The notes under the pieces: model-generated
Told to the model about the DNA's origin: nothing
Database searches by the model: none
The model's input: only the letters and a program-made list of their open reading frames with translations
NCBI GenBank assembly: GCA_045612925.1
Contig: JAZKZX010000063.1
Coordinates: 1 to 9,723, forward strand
Origin: UBA1189 sp045612925
GTDB lineage: Bacteria > Bacteroidota > Bacteroidia > Bacteroidales > Bacteroidaceae
Direction: 5' to 3'
DNA: 9,723 nt
Part shown: one piece after another, positions 1 to 6,681 of the stretch
How positions within the stretch are numbered: position 1 is the stretch's first letter
Layout of the letters: every line of letters begins with the position of its first letter
Made by a program: the position numbers and the translations under genes

Positions 1-1146
1 GAGGCTCAGTTCCTCGCTACCAACGGTCGCGTGCTCGAGATTCAGGCTAAGCGCGATGCTCTGCACGAGCGCTTCGCTGCTGCCCTCAACGCTTCAGACC
101 TCAACGAGCTGCGTCAGATCATCCTCGACGAGGAGATCGTATGCCCCATCTCGGGTACACGCAACTGGACCGAGGTGCGTCAGTTCAACCTCATGTTCTC
201 TACCGAAATGGGTTCTACCGCCGATGGCGCTATGAAGATCTACCTCCGCCCCGAGACAGCGCAGGGTATCTTCGTCAACTACCTCAATGTGCAGAAGACA
301 GGCCGCATGAAGGTGCCCTTCGGTATCGCACAGATCGGTAAGGCCTTCCGCAACGAGATCGTAGCCCGTCAGTTCATCTTCCGTATGCGCGAGTTTGAGC
401 AGATGGAGATGCAGTTCTTCGTACGCCCTGGCACAGAGCTCGAGTGGTTTGCCAAGTGGAAGGAGACCCGTCTGAAGTGGCACAAGGCCCTCGGCTTCGG
501 TGACGACCACTACCGCTACCACGACCACGACAAGTTGGCTCACTATGCCAATGCTGCAACAGATATCGAGTTCCTCATGCCCTTCGGCTTCAAGGAGGTA
601 GAGGGTATCCATAGCCGCACCGACTTCGACCTGTCACAGCACGAGAAATATTCGGGCAAGAGCATCAAGTACTTCGATCCCGAAATCAACGAGAGCTATG
701 TACCCTATGTCATCGAGACCTCAATCGGTGTCGACCGCATGTTCCTCAGCGTAATGTGCGCTTCATATAAGGAAGAGCAGCTCGAGAACGGTGAGACCCG
801 CGTAGTATTGCGCCTCCCCGCAGCCCTCGCTCCCGTGAAGCTTGCCATCATGCCTTTGGTGAAGAAGGATGGTCTGCCCGAGAAGGCTCGCGAGATCCAG
901 GACATGCTGAAGTTCCACTTCAACTGTCAGTACGACGAGAAGGACTCTATCGGCAAGCGCTACCGCCGCCAGGATGCCATCGGTACACCCTACTGTATCA
1001 CCATCGACCACGACACCTTGAAGGACAACTGCGTGACCTTGCGCAACCGCGACACCATGGAGCAGGAGCGCGTGAGCATCGACAGCCTCGTAGGCCTCTT
1101 GGCTGATAAGGTGAGCATCACCGGCACACTCAAGACATTGAAGTAA
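1..1146 (+). CDS. glyS: Glycyl-tRNA synthetase, 5' end missing
   Basis: Class II aminoacyl-tRNA synthetase that charges tRNA-Gly with glycine in the cytoplasm. The frame is open from base 1, so the visible 381 residues are the C-terminal part of a single-chain (dimeric type) enzyme usually a little over 500 residues long; roughly 130 N-terminal residues lie upstream of the window. The conserved block FSTEMGSTADGAMKIYLRPE is followed by the motif 2 region (RNEIVARQFIFRMREFEQME, about bases 349-410). Class II motif 3 is seen as GVDRMF at 727-744. The anticodon-binding domain runs from about base 820 to the end and includes EKDSIGKRYRRQDAIGTPYC. The stop codon TAA directly touches the ATG of the next gene, so the two are probably one transcript with coupled translation. 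A GTG at base 31 is internal, not a start. Identification is secure. Confidence 0.97.
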   Translation, partial: EAQFLATNGRVLEIQAKRDALHERFAAALNASDLNELRQIILDEEIVCPISGTRNWTEVRQFNLMFSTEMGSTADGAMKIYLRPETAQGIFVNYLNVQKTGRMKVPFGIAQIGKAFRNEIVARQFIFRMREFEQMEMQFFVRPGTELEWFAKWKETRLKWHKALGFGDDHYRYHDHDKLAHYANAATDIEFLMPFGFKEVEGIHSRTDFDLSQHEKYSGKSIKYFDPEINESYVPYVIETSIGVDRMFLSVMCASYKEEQLENGETRVVLRLPAALAPVKLAIMPLVKKDGLPEKAREIQDMLKFHFNCQYDEKDSIGKRYRRQDAIGTPYCITIDHDTLKDNCVTLRNRDTMEQERVSIDSLVGLLADKVSITGTLKTLK

Positions 1147-1743
1147 ATGAAGTACATCAAGTTACTTTCACTCCTATTCATCACCACCATCGGCTGCCTC
1201 TTCGCCTCGTGCGAAGAGACCGCCGAAGTGGAGGAATATGCAAACTGGGAAGAGCGCAATATCGCATTCATCGACTCTATAGCCCAAGTGGCTAATGCCA
1301 ATGCCGATGGCAAGTGGATGCGCATACTCTCCTACAAGCTCAACGATACCGACAAGGAGGGCAACAGCGTAGAGTGGGATACTGACGACTATATCTATTG
1401 CCATATGGAGGCGGAGGGAACAGGCACGCAGCACCCCCTATTTACCGACACCGTAAAAGTCAACTATCGCGGGCGACTGATCCCATCACTTTCCTATCCA
1501 CAAGGTAAGGTGTTTGACGAGTCCTACAAAGGCACATTTGACCCCACCATCAACAAGCCGGCAACATTCATTGTCAGCAGTGTTATAGCAGGATGGGGCA
1601 CAGCTTTGACACACATGACCGAAGGTGACAACTGGCGAGTATACATCCCTGCCACATTAGGCTATGGCAGCAAGGAGCAAACCTCCATTCCTGCTTACTC
1701 GACACTCATCTTTGACATCAACCTTGCAAAGATTGGGAACTAA
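1147..1743 (+). CDS. FKBP-type peptidyl-prolyl isomerase, lipoprotein
   Basis: Probable cis-trans prolyl isomerase and folding helper anchored to a membrane in the cell envelope. The 198-residue product opens with a lipoprotein signal (two lysines, a hydrophobic stretch, then FASC with the lipidated Cys at residue 22). The cysteine is followed by acidic residues (EETAEVEE), a pattern associated in Bacteroidota with export of lipoproteins to the cell surface, although that localisation is inference. The FKBP domain occupies about residues 100-197. Residues aligning to the FKBP12 pocket are present: Y107, F123-D124, V146-I147, W150, Y173, I181 and F189. A loop of about a dozen residues (110-122) is inserted before the FD pair. 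The gene begins at the base after the glyS stop and has no Shine-Dalgarno sequence, so it probably depends on glyS transcription. A strong terminator follows. The family is clear; the substrate is unknown. Confidence 0.92.
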   Translation: MKYIKLLSLLFITTIGCLFASCEETAEVEEYANWEERNIAFIDSIAQVANANADGKWMRILSYKLNDTDKEGNSVEWDTDDYIYCHMEAEGTGTQHPLFTDTVKVNYRGRLIPSLSYPQGKVFDESYKGTFDPTINKPATFIVSSVIAGWGTALTHMTEGDNWRVYIPATLGYGSKEQTSIPAYSTLIFDINLAKIGN

Positions 1744-1756
1744 TGGCTATAGAGCA

Positions 1757-1794
1757 AAAGAGAGAGAGAGCCTCGTGAGGCTCTCTCTTTTTTT
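1757..1794 (+). terminator. Strong intrinsic terminator of the glyS-FKBP pair
   Basis: A nearly perfect hairpin pairs the GA-rich run at 1757-1774 with 1777-1794. Its core is GAGAGAGCCTC against GAGGCTCTCTC, and it runs into seven T residues on the + strand. It starts 14 bases after the FKBP stop. On the minus strand the stem is followed by TTTTG, so it may also stop transcripts of the convergent DUF4831 gene. Pairing was read by eye. Confidence 0.9.
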
Positions 1795-1924
1795 ACCATC
1801 ATACACCTGCAAAAACGATATCGCTCTCTCCTACCATTACTATATATACCATCCAAGCAAGTTTTTCGTTTTATGCCCATCATAGAAATAGTCTATAGCA
1901 ATTGGGCATAGGAGCAATTTCCCC

Positions 1925-3013
1925 TCACTCCGCCACCTGACGTAGTGCACCAGTGACTGGGTCAAGGAGTACCTTGATATTTTTCTTTTTGGTAAGTAGC
2001 GTGCTTGAGAGGGTCTCTACCTTACCCAATTGCGCTAGGGTAACTACCTCCTCAACCAAAGGCTGTGTATTGGTATAGACACAGACCTCAGCACTACCTG
2101 GGATAACATATACGAGGCCATCTTGCAAAAGTTCATTCTTACCCTTCTTCACTTTTTTTGCTCCTACAGCCTCTGTAGTGGCCTCAGCGACAGCGAGCAT
2201 CTGCTTGGGCTTGATATCGATATAGATGGGAGCCCCCGCGAGGTCGTCACCATGGAGCAAACCTAACTTGCGCGAGAAGCGGCCCAACACCACCCGCTCG
2301 GCTCCGCCTGCAGGGATCACCTGATAGGTTTCGGTATGAACCTCCGTAACAGTGGTACCTATGAAGAGCTGAGTGAATGCCGCCTCCTGCTCGTCAAGAC
2401 CTGCAAGAATAATCTGCAGTGACTCGGCATCCTTGGGCATATTCTCATTTTGGCCACGGATGATAAGATTCTTGCTCTCGCGGATATTGTATATCTCCTT
2501 AGCCACAAGTTCGGCCAACTTTGCCTTCGAACTTGTCATAAGCATCTCTTCTGTCATGTATGAACGGGGCGACAACACCTTAGTACTCGTAGCAGAAGCG
2601 GCTACATCCGAAACCGAAGAAGAGTTTTCTGGGGCAGTAGCGTTGATACCGCACAAAATACCCGACTCGGTCATCGTTACCAATGGAGCAATAGTATTAG
2701 GGGCAAAGAGGATATGATACAACTTTGTCTCATCAGGAAGTCCCTCGGTAGAGAGCGCCACCGAAGTGATGGTATAGCTGGCATCCTCCTTATTAGACAA
2801 GTTGCTGATACGCAAGTAACGGTCGGCATACTGGCACAACTCACCCGGGACATAGGAGGTCTTCGTTGTGGTGATACTGACATTAATGGCTGTCTTGGGA
2901 AGATAGTACGCTACCCCCTCGGCAGACACACCGGGCGAATAAGTTGTGACTATCGTCTGCGCAGTGACTGACATGCAGCACAACAGCAAGCCGACAAGAA
3001 GTCTCGATTTCAT
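1925..3013 (-). CDS. DUF4831 family exported protein
   Basis: A 362-residue protein of unknown function, placed by overall pattern in DUF4831, a family I know mainly from Bacteroidales. The N-terminus is a secretion signal (MKSR, a hydrophobic run, likely cleavage after VTA at residue 18), with no lipobox at the cleavage point, so it is probably soluble in the periplasm or loosely surface-associated. Recognisable blocks are YYLPKTA (36-42), YADRYLRI (62-69), a Ser/Ala-rich low-complexity spacer near 125-145, the helix-like stretch around TSSKAKLAELVAKEIYNIRE, and DEQEAAFTQLFIG near residues 207-219, which I regard as the most family-typical segment. It is convergent with the FKBP gene and divergent from adk. 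The ATG sits in AT-rich sequence without a Shine-Dalgarno. Its role cannot be deduced here; the family name comes from memory and could be tested with a profile search. Confidence 0.85.
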   Translation of the reverse strand: MKSRLLVGLLLCCMSVTAQTIVTTYSPGVSAEGVAYYLPKTAINVSITTTKTSYVPGELCQYADRYLRISNLSNKEDASYTITSVALSTEGLPDETKLYHILFAPNTIAPLVTMTESGILCGINATAPENSSSVSDVAASATSTKVLSPRSYMTEEMLMTSSKAKLAELVAKEIYNIRESKNLIIRGQNENMPKDAESLQIILAGLDEQEAAFTQLFIGTTVTEVHTETYQVIPAGGAERVVLGRFSRKLGLLHGDDLAGAPIYIDIKPKQMLAVAEATTEAVGAKKVKKGKNELLQDGLVYVIPGSAEVCVYTNTQPLVEEVVTLAQLGKVETLSSTLLTKKKNIKVLLDPVTGALRQVAE

Positions 3014-3046
3014 ATCTTAATAGTAATATTTGTCATTTTCAGGTTG

Positions 3047-3054
3047 TAAAGGTA
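3047..3054 (-). promoter_or_regulatory. Possible -7 box for the DUF4831 gene
   Basis: On the minus strand this reads TACCTTTA, seven of eight matches to the Bacteroidetes TAnnTTTG element, 33 bases ahead of the DUF4831 ATG. I find no clear upstream TTTG at the usual spacing, so the call is weak. Confidence 0.4.
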
Positions 3055-3160
3055 ATGCATTTTTCTGGTATGTTCTACTCTTTCACTTTTTTTCACCCAT
3101 ATTTTCTCCTTTAACCGAAAAAATAGGACATAGGATTGCAGCTAATCAGCGATTTTTACC

Positions 3161-3168
3161 TATTTTTG
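3161..3168 (+). promoter_or_regulatory. Predicted adk promoter (-7 box)
   Basis: TATTTTTG matches the Bacteroidetes TAnnTTTG consensus exactly. A TTGC at 3136-3139, 21 bases upstream, is an imperfect -33 partner. Transcription would begin near 3173-3176, giving an adk leader of about 70 bases that starts with a hairpin. Confidence 0.55.
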
Positions 3169-3174
3169 TAGCAA

Positions 3175-3209
3175 TTTCGCATAGTATGGTGAAATAGATA
3201 TCTGCGAAA
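3175..3209 (+). promoter_or_regulatory. Hairpin at the predicted 5' end of adk mRNA
   Basis: TTTCGCA at 3175-3181 is the exact reverse complement of TGCGAAA at 3203-3209, giving a 7-bp stem with a 21-base loop. It begins about seven bases after the predicted -7 box, so it could sit at the very 5' end of the transcript. A role in mRNA stability is inference only. Confidence 0.4.
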
Positions 3210-3245
3210 CAACTTGACATAACATAATATACCTACACAAAACCT

Positions 3246-3824
3246 ATGTTGAACATTGTTATTTTTGGTGCTCCCGGCTCTGGCAAGGGAACGAATAGCG
3301 CCCTCATCGTTGAGGCATTCAAGTTTGACCATATCTCTACCGGAGATGTACTGCGTACAGAGATTAAGAATGGTACCGAGCTGGGCAAGATTGCCCAAGG
3401 CTATATTGACCACGGCAACCTCATTCCTGACGAACTCATGATAGACATCCTCGCCAACAAGTACGATACTTTCAAGGGCAGTAAAGGAGTAATCTTTGAC
3501 GGCTTTCCACGCACCATCGCACAGGCTGAAGCACTGAAGAAGATGCTCGAAGAACGTGGCGAAAAGATATCTACAATGATCAACCTCGAGGTAGACGAAA
3601 GCCTGCTCATGGATCGTCTGCTGCGCCGTGCCACACTCGAAGGCCGTGCAGATGACAATGAAGCGACCATCAAGAAGCGTTTCGAAGTATACCATAGCCA
3701 GACTGCCCCCCTCATCGAGTGGTTCAAAAACGAAGGCCTATACAAGGGCATCGTTTACACCGAAGATATGGGTATCGAAGGTATGGCAAACAAGATTATC
3801 GAATACATTAAAACTATTGTTTGA
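3246..3824 (+). CDS. adk: Adenylate kinase
   Basis: Cytoplasmic enzyme interconverting ATP + AMP and 2 ADP, which sets the adenylate balance. At 192 residues it is the short form, lacking the long zinc-type LID domain. The P-loop GAPGSGKGT is at residues 8-16 with the catalytic Lys at 14. ISTGDVLR forms part of the AMP-binding face, FDGFPRT (84-90) holds the AMP-contacting Arg89, and GRADDNEATIKKRF (133-146) is the short LID with its conserved Arg and Asp residues. The residue after the P-loop is Asn rather than the Gln I expect in many relatives, a minor change. It is the first gene rightward from the divergent promoter region, and obgE follows after 63 bases, so the two are probably co-transcribed. 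The start ATG has an A-rich upstream stretch and no Shine-Dalgarno. Confidence 0.97.
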   Translation: MLNIVIFGAPGSGKGTNSALIVEAFKFDHISTGDVLRTEIKNGTELGKIAQGYIDHGNLIPDELMIDILANKYDTFKGSKGVIFDGFPRTIAQAEALKKMLEERGEKISTMINLEVDESLLMDRLLRRATLEGRADDNEATIKKRFEVYHSQTAPLIEWFKNEGLYKGIVYTEDMGIEGMANKIIEYIKTIV

Positions 3825-3843
3825 GTTTTAACTTTTTAGATTT

Positions 3844-3860
3844 ATAGGCTGACTGCCTAT
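3844..3860 (+). promoter_or_regulatory. Short hairpin between adk and obgE
   Basis: ATAGGC (3844-3849) and GCCTAT (3855-3860) form a 6-bp stem with a five-base loop in the 63-bp gap. No T run follows, so it is not a standard terminator. It may be a processing or attenuation signal, or chance. Confidence 0.25.
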
Positions 3861-3887
3861 TGACAAATTACTCAAAAAAATCCTATC

Positions 3888-5069
3888 GTGGCTGAAACCA
3901 ATTTCGTCGATTATGTAAAGATATACTGCCGTTCAGGCAAGGGAGGTCGTGGAAGCACACACATGCGCCGCGTAAAGTACAACCCTAACGGAGGCCCCGA
4001 CGGTGGCAATGGCGGTCGCGGAGGACACATCATCTTGCGTGGCAACCGTAACTATTGGACACTGCTGCACCTGCGCTACGACCGTCACGCCTTTGCCGGA
4101 AACGGAGGTAACGGCTCCAAGAATAAAAGTAGCGGCAAGGATGGCGAGGACAAGATCATTGAAGTTCCTTGCGGCACTGTAGTGTACAATGCCGAAACTG
4201 GCGCTTATCTGTGCGATATCACCGAACACGGACAAGAGGTAATCCTCCTCCGTGGTGGCCGTGGTGGATTGGGCAATTTCAACTTTGCCACTCCCACTCG
4301 CCAAGCGCCACGCTTCGCCCAACCCGGAGAGCCCATGCAAGAACTCACCGTCATCATGGAACTGAAGCTACTTGCTGATGTAGGACTCGTAGGATTCCCT
4401 AATGCAGGTAAGTCTACCCTACTCGCTGCCGTATCAGCAGCCAAACCCAAGATTGCCAACTACCCATTCACCACACTGGAACCCAACTTAGGCATCGTGT
4501 CATACCGAGACGGCAAATCTTTCGTGATGGCCGACATCCCTGGTATCATCGAGGGAGCCAGTGCTGGAAAGGGACTCGGTTTGCGATTCTTACGCCACAT
4601 AGAGCGTAACTCTCTGCTCCTCTTTATGGTGCCCGGTGATGCCGAAGACATCCGCAAGGAGTATGACATCCTGCTCAACGAGCTGGCCACCTTCAACCCT
4701 GATATGCTGAGCAAGCAGCGAGTGCTGGCCATCACCAAGTGTGACCTGCTCGACGACGAACTCATCGAGATGCTCGAGGAGACCCTCCCCGAAGGCATCC
4801 CCCATGTATTCATCTCCTCGGTTACAGGATTGGGCATCTCGGTACTCAAAGACATCCTTTGGAATGAACTCAACAAGGAAAATTTCCAAACCGAGTTAAG
4901 CAAAGAGAACCTCGTACACCGCGCCAAAGACATGAACAAGTTGCAAGACGAGTTGCGCGCCATGGGGCAGGATGACGACATCACTATCGAGTACGAAGAT
5001 ATCGACGAGATGGAGGACTTTGAGTACGAGTTCGATGACGACTTCGAGTTTGACGGAGAAGAGGAATAA
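3888..5069 (+). CDS. obgE: Obg family GTPase (ribosome assembly)
   Basis: GTPase associated with the 50S subunit, involved in late ribosome assembly and in growth and stress control. The 393-residue protein has the glycine-rich Obg fold at about residues 1-160 (repeated GG patterns such as NGGPDGGNGGRGG). A Ras-like G domain follows: G1 GFPNAGKST (169-177), the switch Thr in YPFTTLEPN (192-200), G3 DIPG (216-219), G4 TKCD (283-286) and G5 SSVTG (310-314). The C-terminus is a very acidic tail in which 20 of the last 32 residues are Asp or Glu; a variable C-terminal region is normal for Obg. The start is a GTG, chosen because it gives the family-typical N-terminus MAETNFVDYVKIYCRSGKGG; no nearer in-frame ATG fits. 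It probably shares a transcript with adk. A composite repeat element follows the stop codon. Confidence 0.97.
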   Translation: MAETNFVDYVKIYCRSGKGGRGSTHMRRVKYNPNGGPDGGNGGRGGHIILRGNRNYWTLLHLRYDRHAFAGNGGNGSKNKSSGKDGEDKIIEVPCGTVVYNAETGAYLCDITEHGQEVILLRGGRGGLGNFNFATPTRQAPRFAQPGEPMQELTVIMELKLLADVGLVGFPNAGKSTLLAAVSAAKPKIANYPFTTLEPNLGIVSYRDGKSFVMADIPGIIEGASAGKGLGLRFLRHIERNSLLLFMVPGDAEDIRKEYDILLNELATFNPDMLSKQRVLAITKCDLLDDELIEMLEETLPEGIPHVFISSVTGLGISVLKDILWNELNKENFQTELSKENLVHRAKDMNKLQDELRAMGQDDDITIEYEDIDEMEDFEYEFDDDFEFDGEEE

Positions 5070-5070
5070 A

Positions 5071-5280
5071 TTTTTAGGAGTTGCAGGAATCCAGGAGTTA
5101 CAGGAGTACAGACAATACCGCAATTACGCGAGAGCAGAGATAAGCTCGCTTAATCTATGCCGAGCATCGCGGTATCAACACAGTTAATACTTTTGACTAT
5201 GAAAATCGTAAAGCAGCGAACAGAGTATTGTCTTCACTCCTAAACTCCTAAACGAAGCGTCACTCCTGAACTCCTAAAAA
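5071..5280. repeat. Composite inverted-repeat element with AGGAGT arms
   Basis: This fills almost the whole gap between obgE and the next gene. The left arm carries AGGAGT-type units at 5076, 5085 (AGGAAT), 5093 and 5102, spaced 8-9 bases. The right arm carries the reverse complement ACTCCT at 5236, 5244, 5262 and 5270, with one slot skipped. Inside the arms, AGACAATAC (5110-5118) is exactly repeated in inverted orientation at 5225-5233. Nested inside is a second inverted pair, ATACCGC (5115-5121) with GCGGTAT (5169-5175), enclosing smaller hairpins: GCGAG/CTCGC at 5128-5149, or TAAG/CTTA at 5141-5152, and ATGC/GCAT at 5157-5167. The organisation resembles a REP- or MITE-like intergenic repeat. 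I have a vague memory of similar sequences in Bacteroidales genomes but cannot verify copy number from one window. Confidence 0.7.
5188..5195 (+). promoter_or_regulatory. Promoter-like -7 box inside the repeat element
   Basis: TACTTTTG is an exact TAnnTTTG match facing the small basic protein gene 100 bases downstream. No TTTG lies at the usual upstream spacing. If active, the leader would contain the ACTCCT arm. Confidence 0.35.
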
Positions 5281-5294
5281 CAAAAAATAACAAT

Positions 5295-5483
5295 ATGAAC
5301 GGAGACGATATTTTCACCAAAGGCATCATGTTCAAGAAGGTGGCCTCAGACCGCCCCAAAGAGGAGAAGGTCAAGACCAAGGCCAAGAAGAAAGCCTACA
5401 TCACCGGCCAGCACCACTCCGCCTCGGCCAAGATGAAGGCCGAGATACGGCGCAAGCGTGCCAACAGACACAAAGGGCAATAA
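5295..5483 (+). CDS. Small, strongly basic protein of unknown function
   Basis: A 62-residue product I do not recognise. It has 19 Lys or Arg against 6 Asp or Glu. The lysine-rich centre runs from about residue 22 to 33 (KEEKVKTKAKKK), followed by YITGQHHSASAKMKAE and a basic end IRRKRANRHKGQ. The N-terminal 20 residues are more ordinary (MNGDDIFTKGIMFKKVASD). There is no signal peptide, membrane segment or cysteine. Codon use (many GCC, AAG and CGC) agrees with the neighbouring genes, and the ATG sits behind an A-rich stretch, AAACAAAAAATAACAAT, typical of starts in this group; both argue for a real gene. It lies between the repeat element and tdh on the same strand. The charge suggests binding to RNA, DNA or ribosomes, but that is inference from composition only. 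Confidence 0.65.
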   Translation: MNGDDIFTKGIMFKKVASDRPKEEKVKTKAKKKAYITGQHHSASAKMKAEIRRKRANRHKGQ

Positions 5484-5557
5484 TGGCACATAGGAGATGC
5501 CGATTAAAATGTTTGCAAAAAAAGTTGTTCTCAATAACAAACAAATAATTAAATCAC

Positions 5558-5565
5558 TATCTTTG
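5558..5565 (+). promoter_or_regulatory. Predicted tdh promoter (-7 box)
   Basis: TATCTTTG is an exact match to TAnnTTTG, in the 143-bp gap ahead of tdh and 61 bases before its ATG. The expected upstream TTTG is not evident at 19-21 bases, so only the -7 part is supported. Confidence 0.5.
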
Positions 5566-5626
5566 CAGACACATCACAACATAACTGAACAGGATTTATT
5601 TTCATTCACTTAATATCATAAAGACA

Positions 5627-6652
5627 ATGAAAGCGTTAGTAAAGAAAGAGCCCATGAAGGGCATTTGGATGGAAGACGTTCCCATGCCTAAAGTAGGCGT
5701 GAACGATGTCCTCATCAAGATCAAGAAGACTGCCATCTGCGGTACCGACCTCCACATCTACAAGTGGGACGAGTGGAGCCAGAAGACCATCAAGACTCCC
5801 ATGACCATCGGTCACGAGTATGTGGGCGTGATTGCTGAGGTAGGTCCCGGCGTACGCAACTTCAAGGTAGGCGACCGCGTGACTGGTGAAGGTCACATCG
5901 CTTGCGGACACTGCCGCAACTGCCGCCGTGGCCTCCAGCACATTTGCGAGAACAGCATCGGCGTGGGTGTGAACCGCGACGGAGCTTTTGCCGAGTACCT
6001 CTGCATCCCCAGCCAGAACGTAGTGAAGCTCGACGACCGCATCAGCGACGATATGGCAGCCATCATGGACCCCTTCGGTAACGCAACACATACAGCACTG
6101 TCATTCCCCTTGCTCGGTGAGGATGTGCTCATCACAGGTGCCGGCCTCATCGGAACTATGGCAACAGCCATCGCCAAGTTTGCTGGTGCCAAGAATATCG
6201 TGGTAACCGACCTCAGCGACTATCGCCTCGACATTGCCAAGAAGATGGGTGCTACATGCACCGTAAACGCTTCAAAGGGCGAGACCGTACAGGGTGCTAT
6301 GGATCAACTCGGCATCCGTGGCTTCGATGTAGGTCTTGAGATGTCAGGTGCTCCCGTAGCTTTCCGCGAAATGGTAGCCAAGATGTACAATGGTTCTAAG
6401 ATTGCACAGCTCGGTATCCTGCCCCCGACAACAACTGTTGACTGGAGCGAAATCATCTTCAAGGCACTCACCATCAAGGGCATCTATGGACGCGAGATGT
6501 GGGAAACATGGTACAAGATGGAGCAGATGCTCGTATCGGGCCTTGACCTCACACCCGTGATCACCCACCACTTCCCCGTGGCAGAGTTCCAGAAGGGCTT
6601 TGACGTGATGGAGTCAGGTCAGTGCGGAAAGGTTATCCTCGACTGGGAATAA
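5627..6652 (+). CDS. tdh: L-threonine 3-dehydrogenase
   Basis: Zinc-dependent medium-chain dehydrogenase that oxidises L-threonine to 2-amino-3-oxobutyrate with NAD+, the first step of threonine breakdown to glycine and acetyl-CoA. Its 341 residues equal the E. coli Tdh length, and the sequence aligns with it throughout. Catalytic zinc ligands are Cys38, His63 and Glu64 (ICGTD and GHEYVG). The structural zinc cysteines are 93, 96, 99 and 107 in CGHCRNC...C. The nucleotide-binding loop GAGLIG is at 171-176, where E. coli has GAGPIG. Other family blocks are YKWDEWSQKTI, GVGVNRDG, DPFGNATHTALSF, VGLEMSGAP and KGIYGREMWETWYKM. The usual partner gene kbl (2-amino-3-ketobutyrate CoA ligase) is not next to it here. 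It has its own predicted promoter and a terminator hairpin, so it is probably transcribed alone. Confidence 0.96.
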   Translation: MKALVKKEPMKGIWMEDVPMPKVGVNDVLIKIKKTAICGTDLHIYKWDEWSQKTIKTPMTIGHEYVGVIAEVGPGVRNFKVGDRVTGEGHIACGHCRNCRRGLQHICENSIGVGVNRDGAFAEYLCIPSQNVVKLDDRISDDMAAIMDPFGNATHTALSFPLLGEDVLITGAGLIGTMATAIAKFAGAKNIVVTDLSDYRLDIAKKMGATCTVNASKGETVQGAMDQLGIRGFDVGLEMSGAPVAFREMVAKMYNGSKIAQLGILPPTTTVDWSEIIFKALTIKGIYGREMWETWYKMEQMLVSGLDLTPVITHHFPVAEFQKGFDVMESGQCGKVILDWE

Positions 6653-6681
6653 TCCCCTATATATAATATAGGTATATGATA

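Noticed and set aside
94..612. Long open frame opposite glyS
   Set aside because: It is antisense to a secure gene, with low-complexity valine runs, and reflects the codon bias of the real gene.
3056..3115. T-rich stretch in the divergent region as a possible terminator or curved DNA site
   Set aside because: No hairpin precedes it and no phased A/T tracts are clear; it looks like ordinary AT-rich promoter DNA.
3156..3695. Frame of 179 codons opposite adk
   Set aside because: It is antisense to adk and covers its promoter region; there is no independent support.
3837..3844. A possible promoter (TAGATTTA) ahead of obgE
   Set aside because: It has only seven of eight matches and no upstream TTTG at the right spacing; co-transcription with adk is the simpler reading.
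4972..5187. Open frame running from the obgE end into the repeat
   Set aside because: The first half is obgE out of frame and the second half is the repeat; composition shows no sign of a real protein.
5484..5557. GGCA/TGCC pairing after the basic-protein gene as a terminator
   Set aside because: The stem is only four bp and no T run follows.
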